36,607 bases of DNA from Deltaproteobacteria bacterium (lineage in GTDB: Bacteria; Desulfobacterota; Binatia; UBA12015): contig JAJCZO010000026.1 of assembly GCA_029262355.1 (NCBI GenBank), positions 1 through 36,607 of the forward strand. Direction: 5' to 3'. Shown here piece after piece: positions 1 to 8,107 of the stretch. Positions within the stretch are counted from its first letter, which is position 1, and each line of letters starts with the position of its first letter. Position numbers and translations under genes: made by a program. The notes beneath the pieces were generated by a model. It was not told the DNA's origin. It did no database searches and was given only the letters and a program-made list of their open reading frames with translations.

Positions 1-606
1 GCCACGAAGTCACTCTCGAACGACTGGGCCGTCATCGGGCGTGTCGACTACGAGCCCATTTCCGACCTCGTGGTGGGCACGTCGGTCTACTCCGGCAACT
101 CCGGCCAGGGGCAGAGCCTCCAGACCGACGAGGGATCGCAAGTACGAATCCCCTCGTCGCTCACGACCATCTGGGAAGCGCACGGCCAATGGCGCTGGAA
201 GGGAATCGAGGCGCGAACGATGGTCGCGGCCAGCTGGTTGCGCGACGCCGGCGAACTCACGACGGCGCTGCGGCAGGCCGGCTCCCTCGGCGCCAACGAG
301 ACGATCGCCAACCAGATGCTCGGCATGTACGCCGAAATCGGGTACGATGTCCTGCCCTGGTTCCTGCCCGAGACGGCACAGCAGGTCCTGCCGTTCTTTC
401 GCTACGAGTACAACAACACGCAGCTGCACGTTCCCGCGGGCCCCACGTTCATGCCCGACGGAGCGTTCCAGGACCGCATCTGGACGATCGGCTTGAACTA
501 CAAGCCCATCCCGCAGGTGGTGCTCAAAGCCGACTACCGAGACTGGAACCCGGTCACGGGAGTCAAGGCCGACACGGTGGACCTTGGAATCGGCTTCATC
601 TTCTAG
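1..606 (+). CDS. Outer-membrane beta-barrel (porin-like), 3' part only
   Basis: The reading frame is open from base 1, so the gene starts outside the window and 201 C-terminal residues are visible. The segment alternates short polar turns with amphipathic strands (for example VVLKADYRDW) and ends in VDLGIGFIF. A terminal Phe with alternating hydrophobic residues is the usual signal for outer-membrane barrel assembly. No substrate can be read from this part. The next gene begins inside the last 23 bases, so it is probably co-transcribed with the flavinylation genes that follow. It may be the outer-membrane partner of that redox cassette, which is inference from position. It could equally be a general porin. 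Confidence 0.6.
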   Translation, partial: ATKSLSNDWAVIGRVDYEPISDLVVGTSVYSGNSGQGQSLQTDEGSQVRIPSSLTTIWEAHGQWRWKGIEARTMVAASWLRDAGELTTALRQAGSLGANETIANQMLGMYAEIGYDVLPWFLPETAQQVLPFFRYEYNNTQLHVPAGPTFMPDGAFQDRIWTIGLNYKPIPQVVLKADYRDWNPVTGVKADTVDLGIGFIF

Positions 607-1198
607 CCGGGGCCGCGCCGCGCGCTCCGTCTTCAGAGCGCGCACGGCGCTGGCCCTTCTGGCCGTCGTAGCCCTCGGGGCCATCCTCGCCCGCGCCGCG
701 CCGGGCGCGGTGTACTACGGCAAGCAGGACGCCCTCGAAGCGGCCTTCCCCGACGCCGATGAGATCGAAGCCAAGCGCTTCTTCCTGACCGAAGAGCAGC
801 GCGAGCAGATTCAGAACCTCGCCGGCGCGCCCCTCGAAGACCGCCTCCTCACCCTGCACGTCGGCAAGAAGGCCGACAAGATCCTCGGCTACGCATTCCT
901 CGAGACCCACGAGGTACGCACCATGCCGGAAACGCTGCTCATCGTCGTCTCTCCCGACGGCGGGATCGCCAAGATCCTGCTCGCCGCCTTCTACGAACCA
1001 CCCGAGTACGAAGCGCCGAAACGCTGGCTGGAGCAGTTCGACCGCGCGAAGCTCACTCCCGGTCTGCGCGTGAACCGAGACATCAAGGGCATCGCAGGCT
1101 CCACTCTCACGGCCCACGCCGTGACCTCCGGGATTCGGCGCGTGCTCGCGATGTACCAGATCCTCATCCTCGACCAAGCGACGAAGGAGAGCGAATGA
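584..1198 (+). CDS. Exported FMN-binding domain protein (predicted ApbE substrate)
   Basis: This 204-residue protein has a hydrophobic export or anchor segment at about residues 21-40, followed by an FMN_bind-type domain. Near the C-terminus is the sequence GIAGSTLTAHAV, which resembles the flavinylation motif (S/T)GAT of NqrC, RnfG and NosR. By that alignment Thr174 would carry FMN through a phosphoester bond. The usual Ala of GAT is Ser here. The only workable start before the hydrophobic segment is TTG 584, inside the end of the barrel gene. The stop overlaps the next start as ATGA. The encoded ApbE two genes downstream is the enzyme family that attaches FMN to such domains, which strongly supports the assignment. 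The likely role is a periplasmic one- or two-electron carrier. The electron donor is unknown. Confidence 0.8.
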   Translation: MESASSSSRGRAARSVFRARTALALLAVVALGAILARAAPGAVYYGKQDALEAAFPDADEIEAKRFFLTEEQREQIQNLAGAPLEDRLLTLHVGKKADKILGYAFLETHEVRTMPETLLIVVSPDGGIAKILLAAFYEPPEYEAPKRWLEQFDRAKLTPGLRVNRDIKGIAGSTLTAHAVTSGIRRVLAMYQILILDQATKESE

Positions 1199-1731
1199 GA
1201 TTCGTGGTCAGCGGCGAGATGACCCGCAATCGCCTCCTGCAGGTGATCGTCGTTCTGTTCATCGTCTATGTGGCACTCCTGTGGATGACGAACGCGGTGC
1301 TCTACTTCCAGAAGATGGGACTCTCGCCCTCCTCGGTGGTCGAGTACTATCTCGGCTCCGAGGAGCGCTTCCTGCAGCCGCGCAGCTTCCAGGGCATGGT
1401 CGAGGTCGCGCACTTCCACACATTCGCGATGGGCATGTTGCTGATGACGCTGACCCATCTCATGCTCTTCGTCCCGCTGTCGTGGAACACCAAAGCCGTG
1501 TTCGTGATCGTCCCCTTCTTCGCAGCACTTCTCGATGAAGGTGCCGGCTGGCTGGTGCGATTCGTCTGGCCGGGGTTCGCGATCGTGAAGGTCGCAGGGT
1601 TTCTCTTGCTCGAAACGAGCCTCGCCGTCCTGATGGTGACCTGCCTCTGGGCCTGCTTCGGAGGCTCGAGCGCGGCCTATGCAGACCACGACGACCATGA
1701 GGATGACGACGAGGACGAGGACGATCTCTAG
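1195..1731 (+). CDS. Four-helix inner-membrane protein with HxH motif and acidic tail
   Basis: This protein has 178 residues. Hydrophobic helices are predicted at about 13-35, 70-94, 100-118 and 128-154. Helix 2 carries His73, His75 and His88 (VAHFHTF and LTHLM), which could be haem or metal ligands as in small di-haem membrane cytochromes. That is inference, since no family was recognised. The last 15 residues are almost entirely Asp, Glu and His and could bind cations. The start overlaps the FMN-binding gene by four bases (ATGA), and the 3' end overlaps the start region of apbE, so the three are translationally coupled. A plausible job is passing electrons between the membrane quinone pool and the flavinylated partner. 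Confidence 0.65.
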   Translation: MRFVVSGEMTRNRLLQVIVVLFIVYVALLWMTNAVLYFQKMGLSPSSVVEYYLGSEERFLQPRSFQGMVEVAHFHTFAMGMLLMTLTHLMLFVPLSWNTKAVFVIVPFFAALLDEGAGWLVRFVWPGFAIVKVAGFLLLETSLAVLMVTCLWACFGGSSAAYADHDDHEDDDEDEDDL

Positions 1732-2752
1732 GAGCCTCGTCGCAACGGCGATGACGATATCCATCGCCTGCGCCGGGCTCGTCGACGCACGAGGTTCCAC
1801 GAACTGCCGCGTCGACGGGCGCTACGTGATGGGCACGATTCTGGAGTTGAACCTCTGCGACGACGCGCCGCAATCGGCGTTCGACGAAGCGTTTGCGACC
1901 GCGAGCAGCCTCGATGCGCTCTTCACGACGTGGGCGGACGACAGCGCCGTGCTCCGGATCAACCGCGCGAACGGCCGCGCCGTAACGGCGGTTCCCGCAC
2001 CCGTACGTCACATCCTCGCCGAAGCGATCGAGTACAGGCGCCTCACCGGTGGTGCGTTCGACGTCAGCATCGGCCCACTGGTCGCCGCCTGGCGTACGGC
2101 GGCCGCCACCAACGAGCTCCCCTCCTCCGCACGACTCGACGCTGCGCGTGCACATGTGGACACGAGGCGAATCGAGATCGGCGAGGACGATTCGGTGCGC
2201 GTGCCCTCCGGCATGTCCATCGACCTCGGGGGGCTCGGCAAGGGCTTCGCGCTCGACCGGATCACCCACCACCTCCGCACGCAGGGGATCGACTCCGGCC
2301 TGCTCGACTTCGGACAAAGCAGCCTCGTCGCGCTCGGCGCTCCGCCCGGCGCCCCGAGCTGGAAGCTTCTCCTTCGTCGGCCCGATGGTCCCATCGTTGG
2401 CACCGTGTCGCTTCGCGATACCGCCGCATCGACGTCGGCGACGTTCGGTCGAAGCATGAACATCGGCGGACGCGCCTATTCCCACGTGATCGACCCGCGC
2501 ACGGGCCGGACGGTTCCGGCCGACCGCCTGGCCTTCGTGACGGCACCCAGCGCGAGTCTGGCCGAAGCGCTGAGTACGGCGCTGATCGTGCTGGGCGGAA
2601 ACGGGTTGTCCATCGTAGAGCGAACGACCGGAGCCGAGGCCCTCTTCGTCGAGAGCGGCGCGTCACCGACCCGCACGTCGGGATTCGACGAGGCAACGAG
2701 CTTCGCGAGTTCGACAGATCCGGCGTTCGAGGTCACCGGCGATCTACCCTGA
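1697..2752 (+). CDS. apbE: FAD:protein FMN transferase ApbE
   Basis: ApbE family proteins transfer FMN from FAD to Thr or Ser of exported flavoproteins in the periplasm, using Mg2+. Recognisable blocks are YVMGTILELNL near the N-terminus, GGAFDVSIGPLV, DLGGLGKGFALDR, and SHVIDPRTGRTVP in the C-terminal half. The length of about 351 residues is normal. The frame is open back to ATG 1679. I chose ATG 1697 because it gives a compact signal peptide (basic start, then ATAMTISIACAGL), but 1679, 1703 and 1751 remain possible. All but 1751 lie within the acidic tail of the preceding membrane-protein gene. Its obvious substrate is the FMN-binding protein two genes upstream. Confidence 0.92.
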   Translation: MRMTTRTRTISRSLVATAMTISIACAGLVDARGSTNCRVDGRYVMGTILELNLCDDAPQSAFDEAFATASSLDALFTTWADDSAVLRINRANGRAVTAVPAPVRHILAEAIEYRRLTGGAFDVSIGPLVAAWRTAAATNELPSSARLDAARAHVDTRRIEIGEDDSVRVPSGMSIDLGGLGKGFALDRITHHLRTQGIDSGLLDFGQSSLVALGAPPGAPSWKLLLRRPDGPIVGTVSLRDTAASTSATFGRSMNIGGRAYSHVIDPRTGRTVPADRLAFVTAPSASLAEALSTALIVLGGNGLSIVERTTGAEALFVESGASPTRTSGFDEATSFASSTDPAFEVTGDLP

Positions 2753-2800
2753 GGGACCGTGCCTCCCGAAACGCAGTCGTGCTAGACTGGCCGCACCCCC

Positions 2801-2805
2801 GGAGG
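2801..2805 (+). promoter_or_regulatory. Ribosome binding site deciding the TPR gene start
   Basis: GGAGG lies five bases before ATG 2811. The possible GTG start at 2805 overlaps this site and therefore cannot use it, so translation should begin at 2811. Confidence 0.75.
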
Positions 2806-2810
2806 TGCCC

Positions 2811-3440
2811 ATGCGAACCCGAATCGTCCTCGCCTTGGTCGTCTTCCTCGCGGCGACGACGCCGCGAGTGGCGCGGGCCTCCGCAATCACGGTGCTCGGG
2901 ACGTCGGATGCACACAGCTGCTTCCTGAACGCCTCCACGCGTTCGAGCGCGGGCTCGTCGCTCGACAGCTGCCGCAGGGCGCTGAGTGCGCAAGATCTCT
3001 CGACCACGGACCACGCGGCAACGCTGGTAAACATGGGGATCATCCTGAACGCACTCGCGCGCATGGACGAGGCCATGGCCGCCTTCGACGAAGCGCTGTC
3101 CAGCTCCCCCCGGCTCGCCGAGGCCGTGCTGAGCCGAGGCAACAGCCACTTTCTACGCAAGGACTACGCGAGCGCGATCGCAGACTACGAGCTGAGCCTA
3201 CAGTACGGGGTAAAGGACGAGGCGGCGGCCCACTTCAACCATGGCCTGGCCCATGGGAAAGCCAGGAACTTCCAGCAGGCCGCAATCTCGTACCGCCGCG
3301 CGCTCGACATCAGTCCGGACTTCCGTCGCGCACAGGCAAGACTCGACCGGCTGCGTTCGCTCTCCCTCACCAAACAAGCGAAGCCGAGGCCCAAGCCGCC
3401 GACGCGTCAGCAGCCGTCGGGCAACGGGGCGTCCCGGTGA
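2811..3440 (+). CDS. Exported tetratricopeptide (TPR) repeat protein
   Basis: The protein has 209 residues. A signal peptide covers about residues 1-24 (MRTRIVLALVVFLAATT, with cleavage near ARA-SA). Three or so TPR units follow in the middle, each with the small/large residue pattern of the family, for example AATLVNMGIILNALARMDEA and AHFNHGLAHGKARNFQQA. The basic, Pro-rich C-terminal tail is probably disordered. TPR proteins are scaffolds, and the partner cannot be told from sequence. It follows apbE by 58 bases and may belong to the same unit. Its 3' end overlaps the convergent esterase gene by 34 bases. Confidence 0.8.
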   Translation: MRTRIVLALVVFLAATTPRVARASAITVLGTSDAHSCFLNASTRSSAGSSLDSCRRALSAQDLSTTDHAATLVNMGIILNALARMDEAMAAFDEALSSSPRLAEAVLSRGNSHFLRKDYASAIADYELSLQYGVKDEAAAHFNHGLAHGKARNFQQAAISYRRALDISPDFRRAQARLDRLRSLSLTKQAKPRPKPPTRQQPSGNGASR

Positions 3441-5179
3441 CGACTACTGCGCTGCCGTAGCTGCTCGAGAAACGCACACTTCTGCTCGCCGATACCGAGC
3501 CGGGCATCGGTTCGCGCGGCGGCGAAGACGTCCTCCTCCCGCACGACCTCCGTGGTCATTCGCAAGCCGCCACCCGCGTCGGTGTCGAACACCAGGAACG
3601 CCGGCGCGGTGCCCCATGGCGGCAAGTCGCCGTCCCGCCCGCGCCCCGGCGCGCCCGTGTCCGCGAAGTTCACCCAGTACGAGATCATCTGTTCCGAGAG
3701 CTTCTTGCGCCCGGGTTCGTTCTCGTCGGTCCAAAGAGCGCTGGCTTCCTCGCCGAGGTCGAAGTGCCCGAACACGAACGGGATCTCGAACCCATGCGCC
3801 GCCCCGAGCATCTGGGAGAAGTCGGAGCCCAGCGCGCTGGGCTCCTCGTCCCAATCGAAACGATACACGTAGACACCCGGGGCGCCGCCGTTCTGGAGCG
3901 CCGCCGCGGGCTCGTCGGCCCCCGTTGCCTTCCAGAGCCGACTGCCGTGTTCCGCCATCGCTTCGAACCGGTCGGGCTCGTTGAGGCGCGGGAAGAGCCA
4001 GAGCAGACGCCACGTGTTCTGGGGGTTGGCGAACAGGAAGAGCTTGTCCTCGTCGCGATTGGTCCCGACCATGACCGGGACGTTCGCGTGTCCGCCCGGA
4101 GTGGCAAGTCCGTCGAGCGGCGTGGCGGTCGGGAGCACCGAGCCGTCGGCAAACATTTGGGGCACGTAGATCAACCCCTCGGCCTCTTCGCGTTGGTAGG
4201 TGGCCAGCAACTCGGCTGCCGACTTCGAGCGCAAGTAGGTGGCAATCTGCTGCGGGGTCATGTCGCCCAGCCGAGCGCGCGCGGCCGTCCGATCTGCCGC
4301 CGTGCCGTCGGCCACCAGCAAGGAAACGAGCGTCTCGTTCGAGCTTCCCGACTGGCCCGGCTCCGCGTCATTTTCGAAGTTCTCAGCCGCGGCCAGACTC
4401 GCCCCGTACAAGCCACCGCTCTGTGAGATCGCCCGGTGGAACAGCCCGCGGGCGCCCGGTGCCTGGAGGAGCGCGAAAACGTCGCGCCCCCCAGCGGACT
4501 CTCCGAAGATCGTGACGTTGTCCGGGTTGCCGCCCAGAGCGCCGATGTTGTCGCGCACCCACGCCAACGCCGCGATCATGTCGAGTACACCGTAGTTGCC
4601 CGACCGGTCGGCGGCCGTCGGACTTCCGTCGCGCAGAGAGGCGTGGCGAAACCACCCCAGCGGTCCCAAGCGGTAGTTGATCCCGACCACCACCACGTCC
4701 TGGCTCGCGGCGAGATAGCCGCCGTCGTAGTTGGCCGCTTGCCCGATCACGTTGCCCCCGCCGTGGATCCAGAAGAGGACGGGAAGGCCCCCCCTCCCGT
4801 TCCCGCGTGCAGGCGCGTCGACCGGCGCGTAGACGTCGAGATACAGGCAATCCTCGTCTCCCCCTACCTGGTCCGAAGGAATCGGCAGACCCGCGAACGG
4901 ACTGCCGAACTGCGGGCACGCCGCTCCGTGCTCCGTCGCCTCGCGCGTGTCGGCCCAGCGCACGAGCGGTTCAGGCGCGCGCCAACGAAGATCGCCCACG
5001 GGCGCCTGAGCATACGGCAATCCGAGATACTCGTAGCTGCCGTATGCCCCAACCGCGCCGACCACTTCGCCGGCCGACAAGGACCGGTGCGACGCGGGGT
5101 CGATCGAGGGGGCCTCATCGGGGGCCGACGCGGTACACGCCGCGACGAGGACGAATGAGGAGATCAGCAGTCGACGCAT
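3407..5179 (-). CDS. Type B carboxylesterase, predicted lipoprotein
   Basis: This is an alpha/beta-hydrolase of the carboxylesterase/cholinesterase family, 590 residues long. The N-terminus has a lipobox, VAAC with Cys15, so it is probably lipid-anchored outside the cytoplasm. Family marks are EDCLYLDVY (109-117), the oxyanion loop HGGG (139-142), the nucleophile elbow GESAGG with Ser228, GTNRDE with Glu377, and GAAHGFEIPFVF with His462. The full Ser-Glu-His triad is therefore present. The start at 5179 is preferred over the longer frame because it begins the signal peptide directly. The natural ester substrate is unknown. Its 3' end overlaps the TPR gene tail to tail. Confidence 0.92.
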   Translation of the reverse strand: MRRLLISSFVLVAACTASAPDEAPSIDPASHRSLSAGEVVGAVGAYGSYEYLGLPYAQAPVGDLRWRAPEPLVRWADTREATEHGAACPQFGSPFAGLPIPSDQVGGDEDCLYLDVYAPVDAPARGNGRGGLPVLFWIHGGGNVIGQAANYDGGYLAASQDVVVVGINYRLGPLGWFRHASLRDGSPTAADRSGNYGVLDMIAALAWVRDNIGALGGNPDNVTIFGESAGGRDVFALLQAPGARGLFHRAISQSGGLYGASLAAAENFENDAEPGQSGSSNETLVSLLVADGTAADRTAARARLGDMTPQQIATYLRSKSAAELLATYQREEAEGLIYVPQMFADGSVLPTATPLDGLATPGGHANVPVMVGTNRDEDKLFLFANPQNTWRLLWLFPRLNEPDRFEAMAEHGSRLWKATGADEPAAALQNGGAPGVYVYRFDWDEEPSALGSDFSQMLGAAHGFEIPFVFGHFDLGEEASALWTDENEPGRKKLSEQMISYWVNFADTGAPGRGRDGDLPPWGTAPAFLVFDTDAGGGLRMTTEVVREEDVFAAARTDARLGIGEQKCAFLEQLRQRSSRHRDAPLPDGC

Positions 5180-5245
5180 GGGCCGGAGGCTAGTCCGTAC
5201 GGCGTCACACTCCAAACGGGCCGATTCACCGCCCGTGGAACACCG

Positions 5246-6439
5246 TCATTCCACGATGCAGTCGATCAACTCTCCCACATAGGCCCGGGTCTCGTCCGCC
5301 GACGGAGGCGTCTGCCCCTCGAACTTCTGCGCGTACCCGAACAACGCCATGTAGACTGGCGTGTCGCCGCACTTCGTCGCGATGCGGAGGTCGTCCGATT
5401 GCGAGAGCCTCTCGGTCCACGCGCGACGGACTTCCGCCCACAGAGGCCCGGTCGCCGCCCAGTAGGCGTCCGACGCGGAGAAGTCGAAATCTCGAACGCG
5501 TTCGTAGCGATTCACACCGATCTCCCGCGCCTTCGCGGTCGCGGGCGCAGTCGCCTCGGGCAGGACCGTCTTCAGGTTGTCCTCCTCGTGAATCCACCCG
5601 GCCGGTACGATCGTGTGCCGGTTCACGGCGGAAAGCAGATCGTAGTCCTTCCGAACGCTGTGCTCGCGTCGCGGCAGCGGTCGACCGGTCCGCCCCCCGG
5701 TCCACGTCGAACTCGCGGGCCCGTGCTCCCAGCGCCCGGCCGAAGAGTACCGCGGCGTATCGTCGACCTGGTAGACGGCTTGGCTCCACGCCCCTCGACG
5801 CTCCGCTCGGGTGAGATCACGGCGCTGCCAACGCCGTCGGCCGACGAATTCATGAAGGCTCGCCGGCTCGAACTGCCAATCCTGTCGCCAGTGCTTTTGT
5901 ACGAACGGCCCCTGCCGGTTGCCGTCTTCGTCGACGAACACCATCTCGAGAACGTGCTGAAGCGAAATGAAGTCGCCTCGATCTTCGACGACGTAGACAC
6001 GCTCGGTTCCCCACGAACGGTAGGGCGCCGAAGGAGTGAAGGGAGCGGTGAAGACTACGGTCTCGAGGAAGTCGAACGAGGCACGGTAGTCACCGGCCAT
6101 CGCCCGGATGGCCTCGCGGTCACGATCGAACGAAGAGAGTCCGCTCGCCTGCAACGCCACCCAGCTAGGCGAGGGCGATTCCGCCAGCGACACGTCCTCG
6201 CCGCGCGTGGTGCCGCCGCGGGGAGCCATCTTGGCAGTGTCGATGAAGGGCCACGCGAAAACGTAACGCGGCCCCTCCACCGCGGGTCGGGTCGGTGCAC
6301 AACCCAGGGCACCGAGGCTGAGCACGCCGAGGAGGCACGCCTTCGCAGCCGCGGTAGGTAACCAGATCGGGAGAGCGCAGCGCGCGGCCACGGCTCCGCG
6401 AGCCGACGAACACGAGTCCACCGAGAACCATTCGCGCAT
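5246..6439 (-). CDS. Lipoprotein resembling DUF6607
   Basis: The protein has 397 residues from ATG 6439. A hydrophobic segment ends in LGALGC, giving a lipobox with Cys47. The 46 residues before it are unusually long for a signal peptide, so a later non-ATG start (GTG at 6391) is possible. The body contains QHVLEMVF followed by KHWRQDWQFE (182-191) and many Trp and Tyr residues. From memory this KHWRQDW block is typical of DUF6607, a family without known function. I cannot verify this by search. It stands divergent from the gene at 6537 and 66 bases upstream of the esterase, which may share its transcript. Confidence 0.7.
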   Translation of the reverse strand: MREWFSVDSCSSARGAVAARCALPIWLPTAAAKACLLGVLSLGALGCAPTRPAVEGPRYVFAWPFIDTAKMAPRGGTTRGEDVSLAESPSPSWVALQASGLSSFDRDREAIRAMAGDYRASFDFLETVVFTAPFTPSAPYRSWGTERVYVVEDRGDFISLQHVLEMVFVDEDGNRQGPFVQKHWRQDWQFEPASLHEFVGRRRWQRRDLTRAERRGAWSQAVYQVDDTPRYSSAGRWEHGPASSTWTGGRTGRPLPRREHSVRKDYDLLSAVNRHTIVPAGWIHEEDNLKTVLPEATAPATAKAREIGVNRYERVRDFDFSASDAYWAATGPLWAEVRRAWTERLSQSDDLRIATKCGDTPVYMALFGYAQKFEGQTPPSADETRAYVGELIDCIVE

Positions 6440-6536
6440 CGAGAGCGATTCTGCCCTCTTTGCCCGACCAACGCGAGGAAACCCACCGCGCGGCCCCGGG
6501 CGTTGCCATCTCCGCCGCATCTTCCTACCGTTAGGC

Positions 6537-7187
6537 ATGGACCGAGGACACCGAGCCCTGCGGGTGCTGAATACCGCCTTCGTCGTCGTGTTCGTGCCCG
6601 TCTTCCTCGCGGCCATGCTGATCGCAAACCTCGACCACTTCACGGCGTCCCGACCTCCATTGCATGCCGAGGCGGCACAGCTGATGAAGGCGCTCGGCAC
6701 CGACCAGTACTGGACGATGTTCGGCGCTTACTTCCCGGCCCACGTCCGCGTCCCAGTGGTTCGGGTCGTTCTGAAGGGGGGACGCCAGGTCTTTCTTCCC
6801 CCCTTCGTGGGGCCGGAGTTCTCGCCTCAGCTCGCCGCGCGCTTCGACCTCGAGAACCTCCCCGAGGAAGCGCGAACGGCAGGCTGGCGAGGCAATTTCG
6901 GCACGGGCCGGATCGAGAAGTACGAATCTCGGGCCAGCAGCGCCGCGCCCGGGTGGCTCGGTGTTCGAACCGCCTACGCGGCGTCACAGCTGCGCCGCTG
7001 GGTCGGAGACGACGCAGCGCTCGCAGCCCGGATCCGTTTCGTCGATCTTCTGAGCGTCGCCGTTGCCAGCGCGCGCGATGGCAAGCCTCTCACCGTGATC
7101 TCCGTCGACCCACGCACGATCGAGCCGGCATTCCTTGCTCACTGGCCCGCCCCGCGATCGCGCCAGCTGAACAGCGGTGGTCGATGA
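6537..7187 (+). CDS. Membrane-anchored protein of unknown function preceding HTTM gene
   Basis: The protein has 216 residues, with one N-terminal hydrophobic segment at about 10-30 and a soluble remainder that would face the periplasm. I do not recognise its family. Its stop overlaps the start of the HTTM gene as ATGA, so the two are translationally coupled and probably act together. The soluble part begins with an aromatic-rich stretch (DQYWTMFGAYFPAHVRV) and contains no obvious catalytic motif. Confidence 0.7.
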   Translation: MDRGHRALRVLNTAFVVVFVPVFLAAMLIANLDHFTASRPPLHAEAAQLMKALGTDQYWTMFGAYFPAHVRVPVVRVVLKGGRQVFLPPFVGPEFSPQLAARFDLENLPEEARTAGWRGNFGTGRIEKYESRASSAAPGWLGVRTAYAASQLRRWVGDDAALAARIRFVDLLSVAVASARDGKPLTVISVDPRTIEPAFLAHWPAPRSRQLNSGGR

Positions 7188-8107
7188 CGAAGCTTTTCTC
7201 AGCCGTGTGGCACTTCTGGACCGTTCCCGTCCGGGCAGAGAGAATGGCCGCCTTCCGGATCCTGATCGGGACACTCGTCGCGATCGACACCACACTCACG
7301 ATCCTGCCGCACGCCGAATGGTATCTCGGCGCCGAGGGCTTGAACCCGGCCGCACTCTACCAGCTCACGCGGGAGCCGGGCTCGTGGAGCCTGATCCCCG
7401 CCGGCGCGACAGACCTCCAGATTCACATCGTCGTGGTTGGCTTGATCGTCGCAGCCGCATGCGTTGCCTTCGGGTTTGCAACACGAGTCGCCTCCATCGC
7501 CATGTGGGCGCTCCTCGTGAGCGCCCACCAGCGAAGCCCGATCATCCTCAACGGAGGCGACTTCCTCCTCCAGGCGGCCGCATTCTATCTCGTCTTCATG
7601 CCGTCGGGTGCCGCGTGGAGCATCGACCAGCGCATTCGACGCGGTCGGGGCATCGAGGCGTCGCTCTGGGTTCCCCCCTGGCCCCTGCGCCTCGCGCAGA
7701 TTCAACTCGCGGTGATGTACCTCTTCACTGGGCTGAGCAAGCTCCCCGTGGCCGGCGCGCCGGGCCCGGGGCATTGGGCCTCGGGAGACGCGATCGCCGG
7801 CGCGCTCGGGACGGCGACCATGGGGCGGTTCGAGTTCCTGACGTGGCTGCCGTGGTGGTTCTTCGCTCCGGTCGTTTGGCTGACCATGGCCTGGGAACTG
7901 AGCTTCCCGGCTCTCGTCGTGTTCGAGCGGTCCCGGTACGCCGCGTTGGCGTTCGGAGTTCTACTCCACCTCGGCATCTTCGCCACGCTCGAGGTCGGGA
8001 TCTTCAGCTTCGCGACACTGTGTTACTACGTGCTGTTCCTGCCGGCGGCCTGGTTTGGGCCACCGCACTGGACGCCAGAAGCCGCACGAGGACCCGACGA
8101 TGCCTGA
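7184..8107 (+). CDS. HTTM-domain integral membrane protein
   Basis: The protein has 307 residues and several transmembrane helices. The HTTM domain is the membrane domain shared with vitamin-K-dependent gamma-carboxylases. It is recognised by FRILIGTLVAID near the N-terminus, NGGDFLLQAAAFYLVF (123-138) followed by WSID, and QLAVMYLFTGLSKL later. There is no C-terminal carboxylase lumenal domain, so the bacterial protein is HTTM only. The start is ATG 7184, overlapping the upstream stop by four bases. The longer frame upstream is out-of-frame shadow of the preceding gene. The reaction is unknown for stand-alone bacterial HTTM proteins. Confidence 0.85.
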   Translation: MTKLFSAVWHFWTVPVRAERMAAFRILIGTLVAIDTTLTILPHAEWYLGAEGLNPAALYQLTREPGSWSLIPAGATDLQIHIVVVGLIVAAACVAFGFATRVASIAMWALLVSAHQRSPIILNGGDFLLQAAAFYLVFMPSGAAWSIDQRIRRGRGIEASLWVPPWPLRLAQIQLAVMYLFTGLSKLPVAGAPGPGHWASGDAIAGALGTATMGRFEFLTWLPWWFFAPVVWLTMAWELSFPALVVFERSRYAALAFGVLLHLGIFATLEVGIFSFATLCYYVLFLPAAWFGPPHWTPEAARGPDDA

